A stretch of DNA of 64,000 nucleotides, taken from positions 1 to 64,000 of the forward strand of contig JAURPJ010000125.1 of NCBI GenBank assembly GCA_030835305.1, written 5' to 3'. Shown in pieces: positions 17,960 through 27,461 of this stretch. A program made the position numbers and the translations under genes. Below the pieces are notes generated by a model. That model searched no databases, had not been told where the DNA came from, and saw only the letters and a program-made list of their open reading frames with translations. Position 1 is the first letter of the stretch; each line of letters opens with the position of its first letter. The stretch is from Verrucomicrobiota bacterium (GTDB lineage: Bacteria; Verrucomicrobiota; Verrucomicrobiia; Verrucomicrobiales; Akkermansiaceae).

Positions 17960-20503
17960 ATGTCCCGCCTACTCGTCTTCTTCCTCCTCAGTTCGTTTGC
18001 ATCTGGGGCAGACTCCTTCCGCTTTCAGGTCAAAACCATCGCGGAAGACTTCGCCCGCCCGATGGGCATGGACCTCGGACCCGATGGATCCATTTATCTC
18101 ATCGAACTCCAGGGCAAGGTGAGCCGCATTAACTCTACGACCGGAGAGCGCTCCACCCTCGCTGAAATCAAGGTCTTCGGAGAACAGGAAAATGGTCTCC
18201 TTGGCATAGCTCTCGATCCAAACTTTGAAAAGAACAATCACCTCTTCCTTCTTTACTCGCCTACCGATTTCATTGGGCAACGCATTAGCCGCTTCACTGT
18301 CCGGGAAAACACTCTCGCCGATGAAAAGAAGGTCATCGAATGGGCCACCCAGCGTCGTGAATGCTGCCACCATGGGGGCATGCTCAAATTCGGCCCCGAT
18401 GGCTGCCTCTTCGCTTCCGCCGGTGACAACACCCATCCTTTCGGAGATTCGGCATCTTATGCACCCATCGACCGACGCCCCGACCGCGAACCATGGAATG
18501 CCGAAAAATCATCAGCCAATCCCAACGACCTTCGCGGCGGATTGATTCGCATCAGAGTCAAGCCAGACGCAACCTACACCATTCCCAATGGCAACCTTTT
18601 TCCTCCTGGTATGAAAGGCACGCGCCCCGAGATCTACATCATGGGTTGTCGCAATCCCTGGAAGTTTTCCATAGACCCCAAGACGGGCCACCTCTACTGG
18701 GGAGACGTCGGACCCGACGCCGGAAATGACGGGCCCCGCGGCCCCCGTGGACACGACGAAATCAATCAGGCCCGCAAAGCCGGCTTCTTCGGCTGGCCCT
18801 ACTTTATCGCCGATAACAAACCGTATGCCCGCGTCGATTTCACAAATGGAAAAGTTGGAGAAAAATTTAACGCGCGGAATCCCATCAACGACTCTCCGCT
18901 TAACACCGGGCGCAAGGATCTCCCCCCCGCTCAATCAGCTTTCATCTTCTACCCTTATGCGGATTCGAAAGAGTTCCCAGAACTCAAAAAAGGGGGGCGC
19001 ACCGCCTGTGCCGGGCCCGTTTTCCACTACGATCCCAAGTTCGAAAAAACCGGTGGCTTCCCCAAGGACTTCGATCACTGTCTGCTCTTCTGGGACTGGA
19101 ATCGCCCCTTCATCAAATGGGGCCGACTTGATAAGAATGAGGATCTTGTTGGAATCGAGAACTTCGATCTTCCCGTAAAAATCAAGCGCCCGTCCGATGC
19201 CCTTTTTGCTCCCGATGGCACCCTCTGGTTTATCGATTACGGAGCCACCTGGGGAAACAACAAGGATGCCAAGCTTATCCACATTAGCTATCGTCACGGA
19301 AATCTCGACCCCATCGCCAAATTCACCATCGACAGAAAACATGGCTCTCTTCCCCTCAAGGTCCAACTTGACGCCTCGGGTTCCACCGACCCCGAAGGCG
19401 AACCCTTAAAATTCGCTTGGCTCAAAGACGATGAAGTCGTCTCAACTGACGCGAAGACCACCGTCACCTTCACCGACCCCGGAGACCAACCGGTGACCCT
19501 GAAGATCACCGACACACATGGTGCCACCAGCGAACTCACCCAAAACGTAAGTGCCGGAAATTCACCGCCCGAACTCACTTTCGAATCACCCCTCGACGGG
19601 TCCTTCTACACCCCTGGAGCTCCCATCGATTACCGACTTTCCGTAAGCGACCCCGAAGATGGTGATTCCACAACGAGGCCAGACTCCTTTGCCTCCACGG
19701 TGGTCACCCTCGCCCCTCTCGCCAAAGCCGCTCCCGGTCTCTCAGCCATCCGCGCCTCCGACTGCTTCAACTGCCACCACTCCACTCAGAAGCTCATCGG
19801 CCCGTCGTTCAACGACATCGCCAAACGCTACAAGGGAGACCCGGCCGCCTTCGACATCTCGGTCGAAAGAGTGATGAAGGGTTCATCAAAAGTTTGGGGT
19901 GAAATCCCGATGCTTCCCCATCCCAACTTGAAGCGTGACCAAGTGGCCTCCATGGTTCGCTGGATCTACTCCCTCTCCGAGAAAACCGCTCCGCAAGTCT
20001 CGCGAGGCGTCGAGGGGAGCCTAACACCGTCAGCGGGCATTCAATCCCTTGAGCTTTCCGCAAACTTTACCGACTTCGGTGCACACGGAGGTAAAGCCTC
20101 TTCGCTTTCAGGCGGCACTTCCATTCGGCTCCATCCGCGCACCATTCAGGCCGAAGACTTCTCGTCCCACAAAGGACCTCAAATCCTCGGAAGCGGCGAT
20201 TCCAAATTCATTGGAGCCATCAACCACTCCCACTGGACGGAGTATCCCGGCTTCCGCATCAATGACTGCAAATCCATCACTCTTCGCTACGCCTCGGCAG
20301 GCCCGGGAGCAAGGATTACCATCACGGCCGATGGGAAGAATATTGCCGTCGCACCAATCAAACCCACGGGCGATTGGAACAAGTGGGAGGAAGTCACCGT
20401 ACCGCTCGTAGATACACCCCGGGGCCTCGTTAACCTTCGCCTCACATTCACCAATCCTGGCAAACAACATCTCGCCAATCTGGATTGGTTTCGTTTCGAA
20501 TAA
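17960..20503 (+). CDS. Secreted sugar dehydrogenase with PKD, cytochrome c and carbohydrate-binding domains
   Basis: 847 residues, signal peptide 1-18. Residues about 22-445 are a glucose/sorbosone dehydrogenase beta-propeller (FARPMGMDLGPDGSIYLIE, HHGGMLKFGPDG, GDVGPDAGND). A PKD domain follows (about 455-550, LPLKVQLDASGSTDPEGEPL), then a cytochrome c module with CFNCHH (about residues 600-675, with MLPHP supplying the likely Met ligand region). It ends with a CBM6-like domain (RTIQAEDFSSHKGPQIL to ANLDWFRFE). The architecture suggests periplasmic oxidation of sugar with electrons passed directly to the attached heme. Whether PQQ is used cannot be told. It is the first gene of a polysaccharide cluster; the sulfatase starts 12 bp later. 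Confidence 0.88.
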   Translation: MSRLLVFFLLSSFASGADSFRFQVKTIAEDFARPMGMDLGPDGSIYLIELQGKVSRINSTTGERSTLAEIKVFGEQENGLLGIALDPNFEKNNHLFLLYSPTDFIGQRISRFTVRENTLADEKKVIEWATQRRECCHHGGMLKFGPDGCLFASAGDNTHPFGDSASYAPIDRRPDREPWNAEKSSANPNDLRGGLIRIRVKPDATYTIPNGNLFPPGMKGTRPEIYIMGCRNPWKFSIDPKTGHLYWGDVGPDAGNDGPRGPRGHDEINQARKAGFFGWPYFIADNKPYARVDFTNGKVGEKFNARNPINDSPLNTGRKDLPPAQSAFIFYPYADSKEFPELKKGGRTACAGPVFHYDPKFEKTGGFPKDFDHCLLFWDWNRPFIKWGRLDKNEDLVGIENFDLPVKIKRPSDALFAPDGTLWFIDYGATWGNNKDAKLIHISYRHGNLDPIAKFTIDRKHGSLPLKVQLDASGSTDPEGEPLKFAWLKDDEVVSTDAKTTVTFTDPGDQPVTLKITDTHGATSELTQNVSAGNSPPELTFESPLDGSFYTPGAPIDYRLSVSDPEDGDSTTRPDSFASTVVTLAPLAKAAPGLSAIRASDCFNCHHSTQKLIGPSFNDIAKRYKGDPAAFDISVERVMKGSSKVWGEIPMLPHPNLKRDQVASMVRWIYSLSEKTAPQVSRGVEGSLTPSAGIQSLELSANFTDFGAHGGKASSLSGGTSIRLHPRTIQAEDFSSHKGPQILGSGDSKFIGAINHSHWTEYPGFRINDCKSITLRYASAGPGARITITADGKNIAVAPIKPTGDWNKWEEVTVPLVDTPRGLVNLRLTFTNPGKQHLANLDWFRFE

Positions 20504-20515
20504 TCCAAACTTCCC

Positions 20516-21907
20516 ATGAAACACCTGCTTTTTCTCCTCTGCATTCTTGCCACGCTAACCGCAGCCGACCGCCCGCATATCATCCTCGTCATGGCCGACG
20601 ACCAAGGCTATGGCGACTGCGGATTTACCGGACATCCCTACGTCAAGACGCCCAACCTCGACGCGATGTCAAAAAACTCGGTCGTCTTTGACCGCTTCTA
20701 TGCCGGAGCTCCGGTCTGCTCACCCACCCGGGCCAGCGTCATGACAGGGCGCAACCCTGTTCGCGTCAACGTTCCCAACCACGGTCACTATCTCCGCCCT
20801 CACGAAACCACTATCGCCGAAGCCCTGAAATCAAGCGGATACCTGACCGCTCACTTCGGCAAGTGGCACATCGGCTCGGTTCAAAAAGAAAGCCCCACTT
20901 CCCCCGGCGGCCAAGGCTTCGACCATTGGCTCAGCGGACTCAACTTTTTTGACCGCGAGCCCTACCTCTCGCTCAACGGAACCTTCCAGCAGTTCAAAGG
21001 CCAAGGCACCGTCATCTCCATGAACCACGCTCTCGAACACCTCAAATCCCACGCCCCACAACACCCCACCTTCACCGTCATCTGGTTTCCCTCGCCCCAC
21101 GATCCCCATCGCGAAACCTCCGCCAATCCCAGCCTCTACCAAGGAAAGCCCCACGCACCCTACTATCAGGAAATCACTCTGATCGACGAACAAATAGGAC
21201 GCCTCCGCACAACTCTCCGCGACCTGAAAATCGCCGACAACACCCTCCTGTGGTACACCTCCGACAACGGTGGTCTCGTCAAAGAACATTCCGGCGGACG
21301 CGAGAAAAAAGGCTCGGTTTACGAAGGCGGACTCCGGGTGCCCTCTCTCATCGAATACCCGGCCAAATTCAAACCAACCCGTATCACAGCCCCCACCAGC
21401 GCCACCGACATTTACCCCACCCTCCTCGCACTCACGGACACCAACGTCGAAAACCAAACGCCGCTAGACGGCATTAACCTCCTTCCCTTCATCTCTGGCG
21501 ACAAAGTAAAACGCGCCAAGTCCATCAGCTTCTGGCACAGATTCACCGGAGGACAATCAACACAAAGCGACCGCATCATAAAAAAGCTCATGGAAGCCCA
21601 GCAGGCGAAGCAAGCCAATCCTTTCCCCGACCGGCTTCTTAAGAATGTGAACGACTTCCCCAAGTACGAGGACGGCTCTCATCAAAGCGGCCACGCCGCC
21701 CTTCTTGACTGGCCCTTCAAGATCCACGGCATTTACAACAAAAAGAAAATCACCTGGGAACTCTACGACCTCTCCAAAGACCCCATGGAGACCACTCCCC
21801 TGAATACCCAACAGCCCCAGCGCCTTGCCGGCATGCAAAAGCAACTGACCACCTGGCAAAAATCAGTCCTCAGCAGCCACGCCGGAAACGACTACAAGAA
21901 GCAATGA
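20516..21907 (+). CDS. Secreted sulfatase (formylglycine-dependent)
   Basis: 463 residues, signal peptide 1-17. The metal-binding Asp pair is in MADDQGYGD (residues 28-29) and the sulfatase signature is CSPTRASVMTGR with Cys68, the residue turned into formylglycine by a maturase (known). The later GKWHIG and TSDNGG segments complete the active site. It should cleave sulfate esters from sulfated glycans in the periplasm. It overlaps the next sulfatase gene by 4 nt (ATGA at 21904), so the two are translationally coupled. Confidence 0.93.
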   Translation: MKHLLFLLCILATLTAADRPHIILVMADDQGYGDCGFTGHPYVKTPNLDAMSKNSVVFDRFYAGAPVCSPTRASVMTGRNPVRVNVPNHGHYLRPHETTIAEALKSSGYLTAHFGKWHIGSVQKESPTSPGGQGFDHWLSGLNFFDREPYLSLNGTFQQFKGQGTVISMNHALEHLKSHAPQHPTFTVIWFPSPHDPHRETSANPSLYQGKPHAPYYQEITLIDEQIGRLRTTLRDLKIADNTLLWYTSDNGGLVKEHSGGREKKGSVYEGGLRVPSLIEYPAKFKPTRITAPTSATDIYPTLLALTDTNVENQTPLDGINLLPFISGDKVKRAKSISFWHRFTGGQSTQSDRIIKKLMEAQQAKQANPFPDRLLKNVNDFPKYEDGSHQSGHAALLDWPFKIHGIYNKKKITWELYDLSKDPMETTPLNTQQPQRLAGMQKQLTTWQKSVLSSHAGNDYKKQ

Positions 21908-23772
21908 AATCCCTCCTCCTTTTCATCCTCTGCGTATCGACTTCTCTGCATGGTGCCGAACGACCCAACATTCTCTGGCTCTCGGCCGAAGACATCAACG
22001 CCCACTTTGGCTGCTATGGCGACCCCAACGCCATTACTCCCAATCTTGACCAACTGGCCAGGGAGGGTGTCCGCTACACCAACGCCTACACCGCCGCCGG
22101 AGTCTGCGCGCCCTGCCGCTCCACCATCATCACCGGCATGTATCAGACCAGCATTGGCACCATGCACATGCGCAGCAGCGCTGTTCTGCCGGACTCCATC
22201 AAACCCTTTTCAATCTACCTCAGAAACAGCGGCTACTACTGCACCAACAATTCGAAAACCGATTACCAATTCAAGACTCCTAAAGAGACCTGGGACGAGT
22301 CCAGTGCCACGGCCCACTGGAAGAAGCGAAAGGAGTCGAACAACCCCTTCTTTGCGGTCTTCAACTTCGCCGGCTGCCACGAGAGCGGCATCGCCGGCGA
22401 TACAAAATACAAGTCCGTGACCAAAGGACTTTCGCCTGGCGAACGCCAGGATCCCGCCAAACTGAAAACCCTCCCGCCCTACTACCCCGATACGCCGCGT
22501 GTTCGGGAAGACTGGAAGCGAAACTACGAGCTCATCACCGCCATGGATGCGTGGGTCGGCAACCACATCACCGCGCTCAAGGAGGCCGGAGAATATGAGA
22601 ACACCATCATCGTTTACTGGTCTGACCACGGGGTCGGCCTGCCCCGGGCCAAGCGCTGGCTCTATGATTCCGGCACCCGCATTCCCCTCATCGTTCGCAT
22701 CCCCGAGAAGTTTCGCACTTCCGGCCAGGGCAAGCCCAGCACTGTCGACGAGCAACTCATCAGCTCCCTCGACTTCGGCAATACCGCCCTCAATCTAGCC
22801 GGACTCCCCGCCCCACCCCTAACCCAGGGCCGTGCCTTCCTCGGCGAAAACCTCTCGCCTCAACGCGACTACATCTTCGGTGCCCGCGACCGCATGGACG
22901 AACGCTACGACATCATTCGCAGCGTCCGCGACAAACGCTATCGTTACATCCGCAACTACGAACCGCTCAAGCCTTACTTCCAATACATGAACACTCCCGA
23001 AAAAGGAGCAACCATGAAAGAGCTTCGTCGCGTCGCTAAAACCGGAAAGATGCCCGCCGCCATGAAACTCTTCATGGCGGATCGCAAACCAGTCGAAGAA
23101 TTCTACGACCTCCAAAACGACCCGCACGAAATCAACAACCTCGCAACAGACCCCAAATATAAGGAGCAGCTTGAAAAGCTTCGCAAAGTTCACAAGCAGT
23201 GGATCAAAGAGACCCGGGACCTCGGACTCATCCCCGAACCCGAGATGGTCCTTCGCGAAAAGCAGGTCGGATCACGATACGACATCCTCGCGAAGACCGA
23301 TGACAAGACCCTCCCCGAGCGACTTGGTCGCATGGCTGCCCTCGCGTCGGAAGGCACGCAGGCTCTCCCCGAACTCCTCAAAGGTCTTCAGGACAAGGAC
23401 GCCGCTGTCCGTTACTGGGCCGCCATCGGAATTGGAAACATCGGGAGACTCTCGGACGAGGCCACAAGGGCATGCCTGAATATTCTCGAAAAAGAAACCT
23501 CCACCGTCGTTCGCATTGCCGCCGGCCGGGCCCTCCTCAGAATGAAGACAGAAGAGAAGAAAGCCCTGTCCGAATTATCCAAATCCCTTGATTCTCCGGA
23601 GGAATGGTCCCGCCTCCACGCAGCCATCGCCCTTGATGAAGCCGACGAGCAGGCCCGCCCCGTTCTCACATCCCTTAAGGAGGCCCTGAAAGATCAGCCA
23701 AATAAATACATTATCCGCGTGGCCAACAAAGCGGTTAATGACCTTCTTGGCACCAAAAACACGGTGAAATAG
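21904..23772 (+). CDS. Secreted sulfatase with C-terminal HEAT-like repeats
   Basis: 622 residues, signal peptide 1-18. The sulfatase domain spans about residues 20-455: SAEDINAHFGCYG has the metal-binding acidic residues, CAPCRSTIITGMY carries the formylglycine Cys68 (CxPxR form), and VYWSDHGVGLPRAKRWLYDS is the late active-site segment. Residues about 495-615 are HEAT-like helical repeats (AVRYWAAIGIGNIG, VVRIAAGRALLRM, WSRLHAAIALDEA). This fusion is common in PVC sulfatases. Coupled to the preceding sulfatase by ATGA; the substrate is not visible from sequence. Confidence 0.92.
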   Translation: MKSLLLFILCVSTSLHGAERPNILWLSAEDINAHFGCYGDPNAITPNLDQLAREGVRYTNAYTAAGVCAPCRSTIITGMYQTSIGTMHMRSSAVLPDSIKPFSIYLRNSGYYCTNNSKTDYQFKTPKETWDESSATAHWKKRKESNNPFFAVFNFAGCHESGIAGDTKYKSVTKGLSPGERQDPAKLKTLPPYYPDTPRVREDWKRNYELITAMDAWVGNHITALKEAGEYENTIIVYWSDHGVGLPRAKRWLYDSGTRIPLIVRIPEKFRTSGQGKPSTVDEQLISSLDFGNTALNLAGLPAPPLTQGRAFLGENLSPQRDYIFGARDRMDERYDIIRSVRDKRYRYIRNYEPLKPYFQYMNTPEKGATMKELRRVAKTGKMPAAMKLFMADRKPVEEFYDLQNDPHEINNLATDPKYKEQLEKLRKVHKQWIKETRDLGLIPEPEMVLREKQVGSRYDILAKTDDKTLPERLGRMAALASEGTQALPELLKGLQDKDAAVRYWAAIGIGNIGRLSDEATRACLNILEKETSTVVRIAAGRALLRMKTEEKKALSELSKSLDSPEEWSRLHAAIALDEADEQARPVLTSLKEALKDQPNKYIIRVANKAVNDLLGTKNTVK

Positions 23773-23781
23773 CTCAAGCCC

Positions 23782-24396
23782 ATGTCAACTGTTCGCCAAT
23801 CAATCTACGAAGTCTTTCCCCATCAAAAAAAAGACCTTCTCCTGCACCTTTTCTCCGAACCAATCTGCGAGTCACCCGCTCTCGTCTTTGTGCGGAGCCG
23901 GGAAACACTCCATGCCTTGAATACCGCCGCAGGCCTCAAGGGCCTTGCCACTGAGAACATCTCGGGAAACAAAAAACCCGAAGTCCGCGAACGAACTCTC
24001 AAAGAACTTAAGGAAAGGGCATTCGACATTCTCTTCGCCACCGAGTCGGTCTTGCGGGAGAGCGACCTCTCGGGCATCGCAACCATCATCCATTTTGATG
24101 TGCACGAGATCGATGCCGACTATCTGGGCCATCTTCAATCAGCCTCTTCCGAAGTCATCACCTTCATCACACGAAGTGATCAGAATCGCCTAAAAACGCT
24201 GGAAAAGCTGGCAGGAGAAGAGCTTGAAAAGTGTCTCGCCGAGGGATTCATTTACGACAAGCAGCCGCACTTGATCAGGGTTCAGCCAAAAAAGGGGCAG
24301 AGCAACCGGAGTAGCTCCAAGCCGCTTCAGCACAAAAAACCAAAACTGAAAAGCAAAGGCCCTCGTCGTAAAACCGGCCGAACCAGAAAGCGTTAA
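23782..24396 (+). CDS. Orphan helicase C-terminal (RecA2) domain protein with basic tail
   Basis: 204 residues. Residues about 15-130 follow the second RecA-like domain of DEAD-box RNA helicases: ALVFVRSRETLHALNTAAGL (motif IV region), RERTLKELKERAFDILFATE with SVL (motif V region) and the FDVHEIDADYLGHLQSA stretch where motif VI (HRxGRxGR) would be. The Arg residues of motif VI are absent here. There is no Walker A or DEAD domain in front: the gene starts 9 bp after the sulfatase stop. The C-terminus is a Lys/Arg-rich RNA-binding-like tail. It is either a degenerate or a specialised ATPase-less half-helicase. Confidence 0.7.
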   Translation: MSTVRQSIYEVFPHQKKDLLLHLFSEPICESPALVFVRSRETLHALNTAAGLKGLATENISGNKKPEVRERTLKELKERAFDILFATESVLRESDLSGIATIIHFDVHEIDADYLGHLQSASSEVITFITRSDQNRLKTLEKLAGEELEKCLAEGFIYDKQPHLIRVQPKKGQSNRSSSKPLQHKKPKLKSKGPRRKTGRTRKR

Positions 24397-24459
24397 GCCT
24401 CCCGCAGAGCCGGACTACTCCAGCTCCGAAGGAGGAGACACTTTACAGAACCGCTCATC

Positions 24460-27408
24460 TCACTCGGCAAAGGACTTCATCAATTCTTCCGGGGTCAAAG
24501 CAGTTTGACGCCCACTCCATTTCTCACGCGTCCTCTTGACTGTTTCAACCTGAACCGCTGAATGATTATTTCCCCACGCATGTCTGATAAAAGTCGAGAC
24601 ATCAGCCAGGTCGGCATCATTTATTTGCGGAGCATCTTTCAATCCGGGCATCGCTGCTGCCGGAGTGTATTTTATGCCATTGACTTCGATGGAGCCCATC
24701 AAGCCCTGAAGTAAAATTGCAGACAAACGCTCCGGCGAGCCCGTGACCCACTCCGACTTGACCAAAGGCGGTCCAAGCTGCTCAAGCCCCTTTCCGTCCG
24801 GCCCGTGACAAGCCATGCAATTGGTGATGTAGAATTTTTCGCCCCGTTGAAAAGACTCCCTATGTTCCTTGTTACGAGGCGCCTTGAAAGCAGAGGCTGT
24901 TGTTTTTGGGGTCAGGCAATGCTCGAGATACTTGAGAAACTTTCCGTCTTTAAAGTCGTTCCCAAGAAAGTCTTGAAACTCTTTCTCTCGACCAGCCAAG
25001 CCACTGACAACCACCTCGCGGAAGTAGGGCTCGTCGATATTCCTCAAGAGGAGCTTCTTCAGCAAAATGAGGGCTCGCCCCGAACCCATCTGACCAAGCC
25101 CCCCGGCAAGAGCGCGCTGAACCACAAGGCTGGGATGTTCTGCAAGCAGCTTAAAAGTCGCAATCAATTGCTCCCGTTCCTCGGAAGAAAGAAGGCTCGA
25201 GAGACGAATCGCGGACTCCAGGACATATGGGTCCGATGAAGCCATTGCTCCCGCAATATGGTCGAGCTTCACTTGCCCCAACCCTTCAAGGGCCCAGAGA
25301 GCATGGAGTTGGCCCAGCGACTTCCCTTCATCATCAGCCAGTGCAACCAATTGAGGAACGACCGCAAGGTCTTTTGAATCAACGATGAGTTGCTGGGCGG
25401 TATCGCGCCACCACCCGTTCGGATGAGCAAGGAACTCCACCAACTCCCCCGCCTTCTTTCCGATCATTTCAGGCTTTGCGCCCAGGGGGCGATCACGATG
25501 CTTAATTCGATAAATCCTCCCAAGACGCGGATGACTCTCGAGGTTACGATGTGTGATGTGCTCGCGAAGATATTTGGTCAGGTAGTGTTTGTGCTGAATG
25601 ATGCCGTGATACATATCAACCGCGTAGATCGTCCCATCAGGAGCATTGAAAAGATTCACCGGCCGAAAACGTTCGTCGGTCGACGCAAGAAATTCCCGTT
25701 CCCCCATCAGATGCTCACCAGTGAGCAGTCCATCTTTACGACTCAGATGGACCATGCGAATGAGATTCGCGGTCGGCTCACAAAAAAGCGCGGTATTTTG
25801 AAACTCAGGAGGAAATTGATCACCTCGATATGCCACCGGGCCGGCTGCCCCGGTCGCGGCTTTCAAATATCCATTTTCATCGATATCCCCTTCACCCCCG
25901 CGATTCACCCCCGGGGTGATGCGGGCGGGATAAAGCTTATCCCGGAAGGAAATGTGTTGGCCGTGCGCCCGCCCCAGCTGGAAATTGGGATTCCTCATGA
26001 GGGTGTTTGGCAGCAATTGATCCGCTTTGATCCCAAACCAATTCTCGTTGTAATAAAGTCGCCCAAAATTGTCTTGGGACAACCCCCACTGCCCGCGAAA
26101 GGAAGTTTTTTCCTTCACCCACTTTCCATCGACCTCCCGATACCGGGCATCTGACTTGACGTTGTAAATCCAATTATCAAGCCCACGAAAAAGGGCATTG
26201 GTGCGGTGCTCCACGTTTGCATCCTGCGTGTAATTTTCATCGATGACCGTCATCTTACCCGCCTTACCATCGACATTCTCGACGTAGTATAGCTTCTCAT
26301 GTCCTCCAAAAAGAAGGCCGTTTTTATAAAGGGCGATTGACCGGGGTTGATTGAGCCCATCAAGAAAGACGCTCGTTTTGTCATAGAAACCGTCACCGGT
26401 CGTATCCTCGTGGATCGAAATCCTCCCGGTTGGAGCATCCTCGCCTTCCCCATTGGCATTAGGCATGTAGGATCGCATCTCCACCACCCACATCCGGCCG
26501 TTTCCATCAAAGCGCAACGCGAGTGGATTTTGCACCGCCGGTTCGTGGGAAACCAAACTCATCTCGAAATCTTTGTGCAGCCGAAAGGTCTCCAAAGCTT
26601 CCTGCGGCTTCAAAGCAGGCGAGGCCGGAATCTCCTCGAAAGGAATCACATAGGTGTAACCCTTTTTTTTCTGAGGCTTGGGGGCATCCTTCTTTTTCAC
26701 TTCGTCGAGTTTTAATCGTTTGATCCAGGCGTTCCGAAACTTTACCGGGTTATGATGTCCTTGAAATTTAATGGGGCCCGGCTCGGGCCCCTCCTTCTGA
26801 CCGGCACCCGTCTTGTTGACGAGGGCGTAATCATCATGAATTAAAACCCCGTTGTGCTGAACACTGATACGGGCCTTTTCAATGCGTTCGCCATCCTTAA
26901 AGCGGGCAGCCCTGAAAACAATATCATAGGTTTGCCACTCTCCAGCCGGCTTGGACACCAACTTGTCCGGCTTCTTCTGACGATAAAGACTGCCGGCATA
27001 GCTCGCCTTGTAGTCTTCGGGCGAAACTCCGTGGGAATTTAAAATCTGAAGCTCATATCGCTTTTGGATGTAGATCCCCGAATTCCCGTTCTTTTCGGCA
27101 TCCACATCCGGCACGTTGTTTACATTAAACTCCACGTGCATCCTAAAATCGGTATAGGAATCCGGGGTCACCAGGCTGTCCCACTTGGGCGAAGCTGTCA
27201 GCACTCCGTCATTAAAAACCCACTGGCTTGCCACCTTCCCGGATTCAGGAACCAAAATGTGCCCGCGTTCGCCCACGAGTTGGACCGCATCCATCGGACG
27301 TTTCCCGTCAAAATATCCCTTTGTGATGCCCGCGACACGTTCCGCGGCAACGGCTAGACCAAGAGATTTGGAAGCCAACAGAAAAACGGCAACGCTCTTT
27401 AAGTTCAT
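24460..27408 (-). CDS. DUF1080 - PVC-type dehydrogenase - HEAT - cytochrome c fusion protein
   Basis: 982 residues, signal peptide 1-22. Residues about 28-235 are DUF1080 (3-keto-disaccharide hydrolase-like beta-sandwich; SGIYIQKRYELQILNSHGV, GEWQTYDIVFRAARF). Residues about 268-640 are the PVC membrane-bound-dehydrogenase propeller (MWVVEMRSYMPNANGEGEDA, GDIDENGYLKAATGAAGP, YAVDMYHGIIQH). HEAT-like repeats fill about 660-830 and a cytochrome c with CMACHGPDGKG lies at about 875-960. Related DUF1080 proteins cleave 3-keto-glycosides (known), so this may join cleavage and oxidation in one periplasmic protein (inference). It is convergent with the sulfatase cluster. Confidence 0.88.
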   Translation of the reverse strand: MNLKSVAVFLLASKSLGLAVAAERVAGITKGYFDGKRPMDAVQLVGERGHILVPESGKVASQWVFNDGVLTASPKWDSLVTPDSYTDFRMHVEFNVNNVPDVDAEKNGNSGIYIQKRYELQILNSHGVSPEDYKASYAGSLYRQKKPDKLVSKPAGEWQTYDIVFRAARFKDGERIEKARISVQHNGVLIHDDYALVNKTGAGQKEGPEPGPIKFQGHHNPVKFRNAWIKRLKLDEVKKKDAPKPQKKKGYTYVIPFEEIPASPALKPQEALETFRLHKDFEMSLVSHEPAVQNPLALRFDGNGRMWVVEMRSYMPNANGEGEDAPTGRISIHEDTTGDGFYDKTSVFLDGLNQPRSIALYKNGLLFGGHEKLYYVENVDGKAGKMTVIDENYTQDANVEHRTNALFRGLDNWIYNVKSDARYREVDGKWVKEKTSFRGQWGLSQDNFGRLYYNENWFGIKADQLLPNTLMRNPNFQLGRAHGQHISFRDKLYPARITPGVNRGGEGDIDENGYLKAATGAAGPVAYRGDQFPPEFQNTALFCEPTANLIRMVHLSRKDGLLTGEHLMGEREFLASTDERFRPVNLFNAPDGTIYAVDMYHGIIQHKHYLTKYLREHITHRNLESHPRLGRIYRIKHRDRPLGAKPEMIGKKAGELVEFLAHPNGWWRDTAQQLIVDSKDLAVVPQLVALADDEGKSLGQLHALWALEGLGQVKLDHIAGAMASSDPYVLESAIRLSSLLSSEEREQLIATFKLLAEHPSLVVQRALAGGLGQMGSGRALILLKKLLLRNIDEPYFREVVVSGLAGREKEFQDFLGNDFKDGKFLKYLEHCLTPKTTASAFKAPRNKEHRESFQRGEKFYITNCMACHGPDGKGLEQLGPPLVKSEWVTGSPERLSAILLQGLMGSIEVNGIKYTPAAAMPGLKDAPQINDADLADVSTFIRHAWGNNHSAVQVETVKRTREKWSGRQTALTPEELMKSFAE

Positions 27409-27461
27409 GTCTGAAAGTTAAAGTCAAACATCCTCCCATCAAGTCGCAATCAGTGATTTTC

